Shown here in pieces: positions 22,301 through 37,300 of a DNA stretch of 64,000 bases. The stretch comes from Syngnathus acus (taxonomy: Eukaryota; Chordata; Actinopteri; Syngnathiformes; Syngnathidae), in contig NC_051100.1 of NCBI RefSeq assembly GCF_901709675.1, positions 4,090,001 through 4,154,000 of the forward strand, given 5' to 3'. A program made the translations under genes and the position numbers. Within the stretch, counting starts at the first letter, position 1. Every line of letters starts with the position of its first letter. The notes under the pieces were generated by a model that worked only from the letters and a program-made list of their open reading frames with translations, was not told where the DNA came from and did not search any database.

Positions 22301-25300
22301 GGGGTGAAAATAAATAACCTCCCTTTGAAAAAAGAAAAAAAAAAAAAGAGTGCGTTGGGGAGGGGGAGGATAAAAACAAGCATACATTATTGAAAGTAAA
22401 GCAAAGCTGGAGCTAGGGTTTGGGGAGGAAGACATGTCACAATTAGACAAGACGTTTTCCTGACAGGGAGCACGATTTTGCACCATCTGCAGAATCAAAA
22501 CAACATCTGGCGCAGCCGTGAGATTTCCAGACGTGTTATTTTTTTCAATTTATGTGCAAAGAGATGACGGCTGGCCCTTACAGACCGTTGTCAAACTCAA
22601 GGCGCAGGGGCCAGATCTGGCCCACCAAATCATTTTATGTGGTCTGCTAACACCTTTACTGCCAACCATAAAATCTTTGTGAACAATATTGAAGAGAAAC
22701 AGGCCTTTGGTGTACATGGGGGGAAAAATTGGGAGTGGAAACAAGACTTGCATTTATATTTTGTTCACTGTCATCAATTTGTTGGATTTCAGTCGTAACG
22801 GCCCTCTGAGGGAAAGCATAACGACAATGCAGCACCGTGATAAGAATGAGTCCGACAACCCTACACTCGCTACTTTTTCTTTTAACACTCACGCTGCTGA
22901 GTCACGGCAGCTAAATGAATGTGGGCGGAGTGGTCAATGAAAGACACGCTGATGGCGCCCAGCCAGGCACTTTAAGTGTTTGAATGCAAACAAGAATTAA
23001 TCGGGGCTACTTAAACACACGCGCACACACGTAGAGCACACGCGGTGATGCGCGACCTCACTCGACATCTGTCAACACACATCCGCACAAAATCCAGTTT
23101 GCCAGCCTGCCGGCTACAAGCGTCGCCGCTTTTGCTGGTGCCTGCTCGCTTACACAGACTTTTTTTTTTTTTTTTTGCTTCTTCTTTAAGTCAAATCTTG
23201 CGGTGCATCGGCATCTGTTCCATTATTGCGGAAACGATGTGGAATTGAAACGACGCTGTTGATGTTCGGCTTTTGTCAAAGACAGACTTGGTTTTTGTTG
23301 CCGCTTCAACCGGAATGTATTTTAGGAAAGTTATTTTCTTCTCCTGTTATTTGACTTCTCTACTGGGACAAGGTTGAGAGTGTTTTTTTTCTTCTTTGTA
23401 CAGTGAATATCTGTATTCCGGTTCATCTTTAGCGCCGATTTTAAGTGATCTTTTGTTTCCGACTTATAAGAGATGCAGTGTGATAGAGGAAGAAGAAAAG
23501 CAGCGAGAGGAGGCAGAGAAGGTCCCCAACTAAAAAAATCAGGTCTCCATTTTTAGTCCTAAGTTTTGGGGTATTTTTTTTTTTAACAGTTAACCATGAG
23601 CACAAATATTACAATGAAAGCATCAATGTTGGCGCCCACCTCGTAAAGGTCGATCATGATGTTGCCTTCCGGTCCGCCGCTGCTCACCACGTCCTCCAGC
23701 ATCAGCGTGAAGAAGAGACCCCGAGACTCGGACATATACAGGTTGTACGAGTCATTTTGGTGCCAGTCTTGGATAGCCGCCACCACCTGGTTGTCGTCGG
23801 TGCTAATAATCTGCAAGTCCTAAAAGGGGAGAGGGGGGGGGGTAGTAGGTGCAGGTTGCTAAGTAACAAGGCATCAAAAGAAGAGGTACATTAACGTGCG
23901 CTGTGGCTTGTGATTTTTCATTCGATAACTAATGATAATTGGGAATAACACTGCCCGGTGATGTGCGTCCTCGACTTTGTGACAAAGATGGATGGATATG
24001 CGCAATAATAGCCTGCAAATCCCTCTTGACAACCCTCACCCCCCCGCTCGCCTTACATCTTCCCTCTTAATGCACAACATTATTCTCCACTAAATGGTGT
24101 AAGAACACGGCACTAATGCAAATGAGCTTTTCTGCCTCAAAAGTCTCCTTTGGAGTTGCGGGGGCCACACAAACACGAGCAGAACAATTAAGTCAAAATG
24201 AATTTCATTAAACTGTAAGAGGACTGCCACCATGCAGGTAAATTATGCGTAATTTTGTTCAGGAATAAAACTTGTTGAGCTAAGATAACTTTGCTCCGAC
24301 ATAAAAAGGATATTGGATTAGATGCCCTACGGAATTGATGTGATACTAAATTAGTCAAGTGTTCTTTAACCAATCCGCTTTCAAATTCATCCGCTCTGTC
24401 CTCTTATTGGTTGATGAGAGCAAAACAAATTTTTCAAGCTAAACACATTTGTAGTCACCCAATTTGTGCAGACGACTTCTAAAAGCAGAAGAGGTCTTGA
24501 CACAGAAGTAATCCTAGGTTGAGCTTTCGACTAATCTTCCCTCATATGCATGTCTCTGCTAATGCTGCTTTTGTTTTTATGCAGCTTCCATGTTGAGAAT
24601 CGCAACCGGTCGACAAGAAATTTTCACGGATTTTGCAAATCAAGGCCAAATCCTTTCGAGTCCGGTCTGAGGCGAGAGCGCAAACATCAAAGCAAGCCAA
24701 CGGCTCAGCACTCCAGATGCCGTGTGGTGTCGTCTTACTTTGGGTAGAGTGTACTTTGGCAGCTTAACCGGGTAGAACGAGTTTCTTCTGTAGGACACGT
24801 AATGGACGGATCGGCCTCCTGTTGGCACCTGCAAACAGAACACAGGTAATCACATTTGCACTAAGTGTTGACAAACCTCCCTATAAATGTTTCCCGGCGT
24901 GTGTCAAACAAGTCACGCTGTGCTTAAAAATGTGGGCCGATTAGCACTTTGCGCAATGTAGTGGAGATGAGCGCTGTGATTCTCAATCTCAGCCCCTCCT
25001 CGCCCCCTCCCCTCGCAGGATAATGGCCCCCTTTTACTTAATGAAAAACACAAGTGTGCATTAAGACGCAATTGAATGCGACGCTTTTTACGGCTTTTAA
25101 TTGACTTTTAATGAAGCCAGACAATGCTTAAAAAAAAAAAAACAACACCTGGATGAAAACGTATTCGTCCTGCACCACCAGGGAGTTGGGGATGATCAAC
25201 CCGGGGAAAGGCTTGCCCTTGTTTCCCTCTGAGCAATTTTGAAGCTTACAAGTGATGTACTGCGAACCTGTGGGCAAAGGCAAACAAGAGAGCTAAAAAT

Positions 25301-28300
25301 ACAACAAAGACAAAAAAAAACAAACAAACAAACAAGCTTGTGTGGGCTGCGATGAAGGTTTTAGCGGCGCTTAGGCGAAATTTTGAAAATGCAGAATTTT
25401 GGCGAGCGAGCGAGCCCGGTTCTCATGTGGAAAGTGGCGAGAGCTGTCCCGGATCGTTAGCGTCAGCCCGACGAGCCGTCCCCGGGGACACGACATTAAC
25501 ACGCGGCCCAGGAAAGAGCCAAGTGGCAGCCTGGCCTTTGGAAAATAAATTAATAAAGCTCATTCCGAGCGGCCAGTGAACATTTTTAGTTCGGTGTAGA
25601 GCGAGTCGAATATTTAAAGGAATTGAAAATGAAGGTTTATGGACTGACGTCCTTCGGAGACGTTGATCTCCAAGTGGATCATTCCTTGCTCCTTGTCCAA
25701 GCCCAACCTGGACCTGGAACAGAACAACAGAACAGGTTGGTTCAATTCATTGACCGACAAAATACAACATACAGAAACATAATGGCTTCATGATCAAGGC
25801 TCCGCCCTCGTAACACTTTATGACTAATTCAAAAAGAGTCTGAGAGCTTTCATTTCAGGACGTGGCTCATATCTGAGTCAAGTTAGTTGAGTGACAACAA
25901 ATCCTTGAGGGGCGCAAGGCCAGATGGGGAACAGGCCAAACATACGACACTGTTACCGTGGCAACTGGGAGTAGTCTTTAAATGACCCCGAAAGAGAAAG
26001 GTGACAGCCGATCAATTTCCTGCAGCGTCACACAACAAATGAGATTCATGGAAATTATAAATATGAGCCACATATCTTGGTTGAGTTGGTGTACCTAATA
26101 GATTGTCCAGTTTCTCTCACTCCGTAAATAAACCGAGCATTCGTTTTCTGTGGTAATAATAACGTGCTATTGTATTATGGATAATGTGTAAATAGCAATC
26201 TGCCATGGTTAGATAAATAATATCCGGAAAGGCGACGCGATCCATATTTAGTCGTCACGCTTGATGATTCTCTTCGATAACGAGGGAGCACAAATCCGAA
26301 CGGCGGCTCTATAAAAATGAGCGACGTGTGACCTGAAGTGCGTTTTATGGCCGAGGTGTATTTCGTCATTTGGCGGGGCTTTTAGTCGAGATTATTATTT
26401 TTTTCTTCCCCTGCCGGCGCTAATGTGGCGACTGACAGCGGTGTCCACTTGTTGTATTAATAGCGTCTGTTTTGACACGGCAGCGGCCGGCCGGCTCGGC
26501 TTCTTCTCATTTTCCGTGGCGGGCGCCTCTAATATAACAAGCGGGCGTCCTGCCTCCCTCAGCACTCTGTAATTGCTTCCCAGCTCCATCTCTTTTAATG
26601 GACTTTCTGTCCAATCCTTCATCCTATTCTATCAGTAAACAGCAGCCCCTTGCTCCGAGATGGAACCCCGGCGATGTTAAACTGCCCCCAGGATGGCAAC
26701 TAATACACACCTGCGATACACACACAGCGACACACTTACTGTATGTTAAAAACGTTTGTGTAAATCATCTCTGTTGGGTTCTCTCGGGGGGGGGAGTGTA
26801 AGATGCAGCCGTGTGATTCCTTCGTAGGGACTTCAACGTTAAAGAGAATTTATGGGAATGTTCCCGTTGAATTTACTTGGCGAGGAGAAATCAAATGTAA
26901 CAGGAAAACGAGGCTCTTCGTCAAGGTCGACTTCGGCAAGAGCAACAAATGGTGTGAAAGACTATTTTAGATCCCTGACCCTGACTTTCATTTGGAAGCA
27001 AATTCTGGTTTCAAATCCAAATTTCAAATCTTGATTCAAAACCTTATTTTGAAGCCCTATATGCGCCTCATTTAAAAACACCGCCATTTTGTTTTCAATT
27101 CAAACAGACTAATTGCAAACCCAAATGTCAATAATGTCTTCTCTTATTTACCTGATGAGAACGCAAACAGCATTCTCAGACAGCACTTAACTGTTTCCCT
27201 CTTTTACAACATCGGGCTCAAATGTCAGTTTGCCGCCGTCGTCATTTAACACGCCGCCGCCGCCGCCGTCTTTCTTCTTAGCCGAGCAGCAAATCCACAA
27301 GTCGTCAGCTTCTCCCTTGAGTATTTCTCCCAGCGCCAACAATAAAAAGGTGTTTGCGATGAAACATTCATCGCGGGCCTTTTAATCTGGCTATTTACAC
27401 TGATAAAAGCGTCGGCGTGCGCAGACAACGCCTCGGGTCAGCCATGAATATTCATCAGCTATCAAACCCAAAGCACGGGATGGCCAGCGTATGGACGTGA
27501 TTACTCGATATTTCATGAGTCGGATGCCTTCGCGGCATCAAATATTAACCTCGGTGTGTAAAATAGACGCTTGGTACATTATGCAAAATAAATAAAATAG
27601 AAAAAAGAGAGGGAGACATTCATAATTTACTCAAAGCAAGATCTGCCATCCTGGTGCCTCCCACACATTATCTCATCATGAACAATTTTTCCTAAACGGT
27701 GTTTTTGTACTTTTTTTTTGTTTTTTAACAGATAAATGTCATCGGATTAAAAGTCTCAAGTTTCAAGAGTCAATCAATCACGACTGACACTTTTCTTCTC
27801 TAATGGAAATGGGTAGGCGGAAATGCTACTAAGTGATGTTTGCCACCTAGTGGTCAAACTTGTTATTACATTACAATGTTATCAGTAGACAGTAACCAAA
27901 GGTTTGCCTACCATTGTAACAAATATTGCATGTTGGTGTTCACATTGACGTGCGGATATTTGTGGCTCACCAGTAGAATCTGTTGGGGACGACGTTGTCG
28001 TGCACAAGCTGCCACCTCCTCCCGAATTCCACCGAGACGTACAGCTGGAAAAGAAGAACATTCAAAGATCACATTTAAGACAAAAATCGAATTTGTTTGA
28101 GTCATCGTCTTTAAGAAAGACCTGCGAGAAGATGAAATGTGCCGTTAGTGCAAGTTTAACACGAAAGATGAAATGCTCGGCCGACAAGCGGCGCTTTTTG
28201 ATATGCAGATCTGCTTCAGTATTTGAGAAGTCTTCTTCCACTGACTCAGCGGCATTCTAGCTTAATTAGCAAGAGGGAATACATTATTTCTCCGTTATTG

Positions 28301-31300
28301 TAAACTTTTTTTTCCCCGCACCCGAGCCGAGAGATGCTTTTTTTCCCCGGCGCCTCTCACGCTGTTCTATTTTCAGGAGTGTTCTTTTTCAATTCCGAGG
28401 TCAGCGGTAGAACACATTGAATTAATTCCTGCTCAATATGGTTGTGAATGGTTGTCTATCGTTACATCTGCATTAACTGGCGACCAATCCCGGGGTGACT
28501 TTCGCCCACAGTCGGCCGGGAAAGGCTCCAATGTCCCTGTGACGCTTAAAAGGATAAGCCAAAGAAAAATGTCTGCTTTTAAATTCCAACCCACACTGTG
28601 CGACACAATGTCAGAGCTGACAGTTGGCACAGTAAGAAAGTCACGACTTGACAATATTCATTGTGCTGGTTGTTGTTCTATTTAAGTCCTGTAGGTGTCG
28701 CTAATATGCGTTTTTAGTTGCAGTCTTGAACTTTACATAAACATCCAGTGATGATATAATTAAATAGAATGACAAAGCATTCAACAGTTCAATTAAACAG
28801 GCACATATGTTGACCTTGACCACCTGGGGGCAGTATACAGTAAGACAGACAGATGAGACATTTCAATTCCAACTCAGCTCATGGACTAATGAGTCATTCT
28901 TCACAGAAGATAAAGAATATATGTATATCTGTCTACATGTTTTGCTTCAAAAGTTTTAGTCTTTAGCCCGTACGTGGCATTTTGCTGTTAGCATTAAGCT
29001 AAACTGAATTTACAAATGCATAATAAATCACAATACACACCTTTTCAACTAACAGACTTCACCTTCTGCTTCTAGCCTCATTAAAATTAGTTTCTGTCAA
29101 AGGGGGTTTCTGTGTTACACAAATGACACTGCAGGGCCAAAGTGGTTTAATTTTCCATGTCGGAAAACAAGAACACATGCTTCTTCACTTGTTTAAAAGA
29201 GATACTAAGCGAACAGAACATGTGCATGTTAAATTACGAGTCTGACACTTTCCACGTGGTTACATCATCATTATGATGCTAAAGGGACAAATGTAAATGG
29301 TTCATTTGCCATGCGGCTCGGATGAAGGTCGGACAGCTTTCTCGCTACAAACTAAAGCAAACCAAAGGGAGTGTGAAAGCACCCGTTTAACGATTCAGAC
29401 AGTTTGCCTGTTAGCGCCAAAAGGCTCTTACGAGGATTCACATCATTTTTTGTCTCATTTCACCACTTGCAACTTTTAAAAAGACAATCGATAAATGGAA
29501 AATGAAACCAATCCAAGAGTAATCGTGCCGCGGGTGTGATGAAAGAAACGCTGAAATTGAGCTTTACAAAGACATACGGAATGACTGCAGGGCAAACTTG
29601 TCGAGTGCATCTTTATTGGGGCGGTGGATGGTTTGTCCATGAGGCTTTCATCTCCTCACCGCACCATTTATCTCACTTCTCACACCTCGCCTGCTCGGCT
29701 CTCTCAATATCAAGTCGCGCAATAGCCGGCTGGGGGGCCGCAGTTTGATGTCCGCCGCGCTGAGCGAAGCCGACAGCGGGCTTGGCGCCAACTAACGAAG
29801 GCTGCGCGCATCAATATCACATCACGTCGTTTGCAAGGTCGCGATGCGGTAAAGCCCGCCCTCGTTTATTTTGTTTGTGATGTCACCGAGCATGAAGACC
29901 TGATTTGGGATTAACGGGGTCAACAGACACAAAGCGATTGTGGCGTGTTGTGAAAATATGACAACGTACCTTGGGGATGTGTGCATTGGGGCGTTACTAT
30001 CTGCACTCAGGCGGTTAAATTTAAATGGAAAAAAATTGGAAAATTGACTTTTTAATGGCTTGTATACAAATGAGTGGGTCTCTGGGGGTGGGGGGTGCAT
30101 CATGTGGGGAATGTTTTGGCCCTTTGGCATTTGCAAATTCGCCGAGTCACATATCTGGGAGAAACTTTTGAGCTCGGGTCAAAGCAATACAGGTTTTGCT
30201 TTGGAGCCATTAGCATTGAGCTGAAGGCTAAGATCTGTATTAATTTTAAATATACATCATGTGTTAGTATTAGCATTAAGCTAGCACTAAACATCTCGAG
30301 GCCTTTTTTTGAAGAATTGTTGAGCAATTTCAAGGCACGGCAGTTTCGACGCTGTCCTCATAGTACCCGCGATGTAAACCCTGACTGAAGATTCACGTGG
30401 AACTAACAAGCGCACCATCAGCATCACCTTTTACTCCCATCCAGCGATTGTGTTAACTCTGCCTTTTTTTTTTTTTTTTCCTCCTGCAGTTTTGACGCCA
30501 TCTGACAGCTTTGGGTGCTACCTTTTGGTCGTGGCTGTAAGCCAGGATCCAGTCCTCCTGCTCGGGGTGGAAAAGAAGACTGAGGATATCAAAGGCTAAG
30601 CTGTGCTTCTGATAGGACGCCCCCTCGTCAAGGCTAATGAGCAGGCTGCTCTCCACCTCCGGGTCGGTCAGTAGCATGATCTGAAATGAGAGGAGAAAGG
30701 AGACGGCGGAGATCAGCCGCCCGACCTGACAGCTACCGTGCTGGAGGGCTCGCTCGTGCTCACGCAGTGTGCTGCTCCGACTCGTGCACGTACACACTCG
30801 TGCCGCGGACTCCCTCGGGGCTGCTTTGCAGTGAAAATGATAGCAACTCGCGCGCAGTGATGATGAGCCCTGACAGGCGGGATTTTTATTTTTAACCCCC
30901 ACCACCTCTTTTTCTTCACAAGAGCGGGAAAACTTACCTTGCGTTTGTTGTTGGGACTGACGTACAAATAGCTGAGGATGGTCTTGGGCCCGGCTTTCTC
31001 ATTAAGTTTCTCGTATGTGCTGCCGTAATCTGTGGATCTAAAATTCAATTAAGAGGAAACGGTGAAGGGGAGAGAGAAGGAGCAACACCTAGCGCTTCGG
31101 ATGCTGATGCTATCATTAAGCATGTCAGGCAGGCGGAAAATTGCAACGGCAGAATTCAGCAAGCAATTTGCTAGATGAATGGATATTTCTCTAATTATCA
31201 AAATAAACAAGACGATCCCGTGTAGCGTGCATAGAGAGGGGATGACTTCTCATTATTGTTACAATTATTATTACTGTGCTTGCGGGGGGACATTTTTGTA

Positions 31301-34300
31301 CTCGACTTTAGAGTTTAAAATGTTAAAGAAAAAAAGAAAGCAGCATGCCTGCATCACTCCATTTACGTGTAAAAAAAATCTGAAGAAAAAATTGATATTT
31401 TTGAATTCTTCTTTAAAGAAATTAGCAAATGTGCAAATCTGTAATAAAGGTAATAAAAATAAAATTTTAAAAATCTAATAAATCAAACATAAAAAAATTC
31501 AAATTATAAACTTGCTCGAGAAATTAATTCAAATTAACTGACGAAAAAAAGTCACGGCAATCTAAAAACTAACTAATCATTATAACCCGCCACTGGTTCG
31601 GTCCCTTTTGGACCCAACTCTTTGACCCAATTGATCGGTCTGTTTGGAATCGGTCTTACCTCCATAAAGAACTTTCCGTCACTCTGCCCGAGCTGAAGTC
31701 GTAGTATTTAGTTAACATGAGGATCACCTAGAAACACACAACACACATATTTGAGTGGAGGCCCTTTTTTTTCTTTTAATGGACATGTTACAATGTCATC
31801 CATTGGTGTCGTCACCGCAACGACACCATTATTCAAGCGCCATAGACAGCGGGCCTCGTAAATATCGGGGACATCTTTTTTAGTAAAGCATCATAAAAGC
31901 TGTCACGGGATGCACAAGCCTTTATTTTATAGGCGCGTAAAGCTGTCCATTTCCTTGTTCATTACTTACGACATTAATGGGAATAAATTGCAAATGGCCG
32001 ACATTTCTTTGTCGGCATGGGAGGAGGAAGAGGCTAAAAAAGTCGGTGCGATTCTTAACACGGTGACATCGGTTTCCCTCCACCAGTCGTTAGACAGTCT
32101 CAAAAGTAAGACGGAGGCGGTGCGTCGACGCGCTGCCCTTCACCTTTTCGTACAAATTAACGTCTGGAGCGGGGACTCTTCTCGCGCGGAGCAATCATAA
32201 AATCTGCTGATGGCATCGCTCTCCTGGGTTGCCTTCCATTGTGCCTCCTCCGCTTCCTTTCTTGTTCCTCTTTTCTGATTATCAAGTGTTACGACTGTTT
32301 GGAGAGCGTGTGATGTCCCACTCGAGACCAATGAGTCATTGTGTAAAGAAACAAGCTTGTAACTCTTTTTATTTACTTAAGCAAGCTCAACTTTAAGCAA
32401 GCTCAACTTTTAAAGAATCATCTCTGGAACGTATAGCACATTCGCGATGCCAGTATTTATTTATTCATTCCCATAAATAATATGCCGAGCGTCTCAAACA
32501 ACACCTTTTCACACCCTCCATTGCACATTTGCACACGCGTCTGTTTGTGCAGTTGCTGTTTTTTTGCACTTCATTTACACATTTATAAGCCTATATTTGA
32601 TGTCTATAAAGTGTTGACCAGATTTTTCACTCAATTTATTTGCGTTTTAAATCAATATGAAATGGACTGAAATGTCAATAATTGGTTACAGCCACAAAAC
32701 AATATTTTTTCAAAATCTTAATACAACCCAGAAAATAGGTTTGACCAATTAAAGATTGTAGAGTTTTTTTTTTACCTATGCATTGTAGTTTATAGCTATT
32801 ACATTTCCACCTGTTGCTTTATTCATAAATACGAACTACATGAAATATAGTACATATTATATCATTGCGTTTGAAAACTTGATTTGTGAGAGAACATTTT
32901 TGGACCCCAGCGTTGGGTTAGCCATCTCACCCAATTTGGGCTACTTTTCGCAGTTTTGAGAACGTATAAATCAAGAGTAGAATTATTTATATGTGTCTAG
33001 CACAGCACAAGAATTCAAGCATTCAGAACCGAAGCCTGGAGCCTTTTCCAAGCTTCAAGCGACACATGAAAAACTGTGGGAACCCACTTCCAATAAAATG
33101 CCCTTTCCATCCTCCCCCTGTGTTGCTCCCTGATGGACAAGTCACGCTCATTGAAAAAAAAGTCACGCGCTAGGACAAATCATTCAAACCCCCCCCCACA
33201 AGTGTGTCATTTATTTTTCTGCATTCATTAGGGCGCAATCCAGCCAAATGTCACTCGTGTGCGTCATAAGCAGAAACTTTCACGGGGGGGGGGGGAAGGC
33301 GTAGGGATGTTAAACACATCAATGCGCCGATGCATTATTCACTTTGTGGATGTTTGCGGGAGTAGCAGGTGTTTGAAGCAGCTCGGCAACATGGAACGAC
33401 ACAACACAACAGGCACGGCACCGCATTCAAACCCGATGTCTTATTTATGAGCTCATCTTTCCCCTTTGCCTTGCAACAAAGGTGTCATATTTTCACGTTG
33501 GCGACCCTGTTACGCACGCCACCCTTTCAAGTGCGCTATCATCAACATATCCGCTGGATTATCCAACATCCACGAGCAAGCAAATACATTCGCTGCTCTC
33601 TAATCCTTTGTAAATCTTAAACCTCGGAGGTGAAATGCACGGGGAAGACCGCAGTCATTACACGGGAATGAATGGAGGCTTAATGGAGGTTTGAAGGGAT
33701 TAGGCTGGAGTGATGACTAGCGTCAAATGAAGGTGTTGCGCGGGGAGAAGAATGAGCGACGTTTGGTTATCAATAAAGCACAAGGCGTGGGTGGGTGGTT
33801 GGTGTTGTTGGGGCGGAGGGGGAATGGGGGTCTCGCTTCTATTAGTCGAGTATGAACACCTGTGACAAATGAAAGTGGAGATGGTGAACCTATTAAAATT
33901 CATTACAACTCCCAGTAAGCCGCTGATCCGCTCTTATCAGCCATTGGAATGAAGTTGGCTCATCAATAAAAGTGGCATCGCGTTTGGCAAGTGAAATTAA
34001 ACAGATGGATGAGTTCACGAAAGCAATCAGAGCGGGCATTGATGACGGGAATATTAATAAAAAAGACAAATATTTAGCGGGGCCTTGCGTGTTGGGGTGC
34101 ATGCGCTACGACTGCTTTTTTACTTGGAACTTTTTGGGCCTTATTTTGCAAATGCAAAGCTAAGAGGGTGGGTGGTGTTTTCTTTCCATTAGTATTTAAA
34201 TAGGTGGACGCAGGTTGAAATGGGCGATTGCGCCGTTGTGGGAGTGAACATTGTGAATATTGTCACAGCCTTTTCTCATATTTTTACATTCTTGTAATAG

Positions 34301-37300
34301 TATGAATTTCTTTTTTTTTTTTCGTTTTTCACAGTTAATCTGTTTCCAGGATTTTTAATTTTTTTATTTCTTGCGACTACAATTTCGGTTTCCATCCATC
34401 CATCCATCCATCCATCCATCCATCCATCCATCTTCTTCCGCTTATCCGGGGTTGGGTCGCGGGGGCAGCAGCTTCAGGAGGGACTCCCAGACTTCCCTCT
34501 CCCCAGCCACTTCATCCAGCTCATCCCGGGGGATCCCAAGGCGTTCCCATAGTCTCTCCAGCGCGTCCTGGGTCGTCCCCGGGGTCTCCTACCGGTGGGA
34601 CATGCCCGGAACACCTCCCCAGGGAGGCGTCCAGGAGGCATCCTGATGAGATGCCCGAGCCACCTCATCTGGCTCCTCTCAACGTTTCAGTTTAATTTTT
34701 GATAAATATTTCCGCCTACTACACACGTACATTATATGAAAAGTTTGAGAAGCACAGGTTCCACAGATATTACTGTGGCTTCTTCTTATTACCCTAAGAC
34801 GACAATTCTGCAAGATGCAACTATAAAATCACAGACAATATTGACAAAACGTGTAGAGCTGGAATATCAATTATCAAGCCTGGGCCGACTTTGATACGAT
34901 CAATCCAGTATTGAGCCATAGTTAACGTGCAGCAGCTTGGTTTAATTAAATTATTGGCACTTTAAAGTTTTGTTATGATTCTAAGATTAAACAAAATAAT
35001 TACCGGAACACTTGAAATGCCAATACAGGACATTGGAACATCATCCTGCTTGGTAATGGCTGGCCGTTGAACGTTAACTACATAGTAAATGCAATTTTAA
35101 AGGATGTGAACATCAACGAAGCACCGGGGACCGCATTGTCTATTTGAATGAAACTCCAATCAAATGATCACATGAAAATGAAAGCACAGTCCCCAAAATG
35201 AAGACCCAAGCAGCAGCACATTTCCTAATGCACTTTAATAACACCTGAGTGGAACATTGGAGACTTTTGTCGAGCACATTACCACATCCAACCATTAGCA
35301 AAGGGTGATATTTTCAACACGGCGCTCTATTGAAGCACTCTTTTGATCTCGCACGCTTTCCCGCTGTGCTTTTCTTTTTTTTTTGTTAGCGGGTCAGCGC
35401 AAGCATGAATTATGAAGCCACTTCACAATGTCGCAGTGTAGAAAATAAAGTATTGATATGGCAATAAAAAGCCGATGCGGGGTGCAGCTTCACGATGACG
35501 CCCAACATGCAAATAGGTTTCATAATCAAGTTGTAAATTAGAATTAACAGGAAGACATTTTTATTGATATTTTTTTATATGCAATATATCTTCTGCATTG
35601 GAGCCGTACACCATTAGTGTGCTTTTTGTTATATATGGTCGCTTTAGGGCAGCTAAAAAAAAAGCACTTATAATATTGTACTTGATTAAAACTTTAAGGG
35701 TTCTAAAACTGTCATTCTTATATTAGCATGTCAAGGGTTTTTGTTAGCATTAAGCTAGCAGATGATTATTACAGCACGTAAGTGAGGGTATTTGCTTTGT
35801 TTTGCGGAGATCATTCAGAGGGACTCAGGGAAATGCATGCTCTGTAGGGCTGAACGATTTTGAAAAATAATCAGATTATATATTTTTCTCTCAATATTGC
35901 AATTTAATGAGATTTTATTTTTCCCAAGATCCTCTTCCCGCAGTCCCACCATTTTTTTTAAACAAATACAAGCAATCTGTATTACCATAATCAGATTTAT
36001 TATAAGTGTTTTGGTTTTAAATATACAAATATACAAGCCAACCAGTCTTTGCTTTTTGAAAATTGCACTCTAGTACATTTAACAAAAAATTATCCAGCCA
36101 TACTCTTTAAGTTTGTTGATTAACTCGGGCCATAGTAGAACCTTCCATTCATTCCCCAGATGGGCACTTGTTTTGGCAGTGTGTTATCTTGCTACAGGGC
36201 AGTTGTTTCATTCATTAAATTGGCAAGCAAAATGTTTCTATTGACTCCTGACTTCATTTTACTTGGTGTCAATCCCGCATTTTTTTTTTTCTTTTTTGGC
36301 TGTTGTTGTTTTCATCGACATCAAAAGTAAATGAATTGGCCTCACTGTTCCAGTTACTTGTGGAAGGGAGTGTAGTACAAAGCACACCCAGTGGGTTGCA
36401 CACAAACAAGATAATAAGCAGCAATACAAGAAGTCCACGCCACTACGGCTGCTTGTGACTGATAGTCTGGCTTCAATTGGCGAATGAAGTGAAAGCAGCA
36501 TCCCCAAACGCAAACACGCTTGAGAAGTCATCCGAAACTGTTTGCTTCTCGCCTCGAAATGAGGACCTCGGCGAGTTGATGAAGGAACCTGCTGAGTGTG
36601 GAGACTTTATCCTGCTCCAGGGAGGCTTGATCAGTTCAGGCCAGATTAGACAGACAAACTGAAGCGGGCTGCCCACAGCGCCTACGTTTGCAAAGTCAGC
36701 TGGATGGAAATTACTGTATGCTAAATTGGTTGCATCTGGATCTCGGAGAGAGCAGATTTTGTTAAGGCGTTGATGAACATCATTACAGCAGCGTTAAAAA
36801 ACAAGCCGAACAGCAACTTCTCGCTAACCTGGCTGGACCACCTGTCTAGCAGACACACAAATACACAGCTATGAATTGGAAGTTAGCGTGCCACAAAAAC
36901 AATTTGGACTTTTCAGTTTTTGATACAGCGGCTCTTCTGACGCACACTTAGATGCTGACTGTGATTCCTGAGTAGTGCGCCATAAGAGTTCATTAGGTTT
37001 GAAAATGATGATTCATTCACTAAAAAGAATCAGCTCTACATAGTGAAAATTATAGAAGGTAAAAATAACTTGCCTATTCATCTGCTATGATTATCTTAAA
37101 TTAGACATTTAAAAAATCTGTATTTTAAAACAGTTCAGATTACAACAATAACATTTAAAGCATTCAAGGACCCAAAAATAAGTTATTACTAATAATATGC
37201 TTTTTAAATTATTTGTCCAATTATTCAGAATATTTTTTCTGCCAAATATCCTAATCAGCATTGGCCTCAAAAAAGTCAGACTGGTCGAGCTTGAAATATT

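Larger units (their letters stand above)
28045..30521 (-). other. sorcs1 intron 4 (2477 bp), repeat-bearing
   Basis: Holds a reverse copy of the teleost tail repeat (28455-28560) and a GTTAGCATTAAGCTA-type repeat (28690-29010); a shorter piece of the latter is at 30205-30290. Confidence 0.55.
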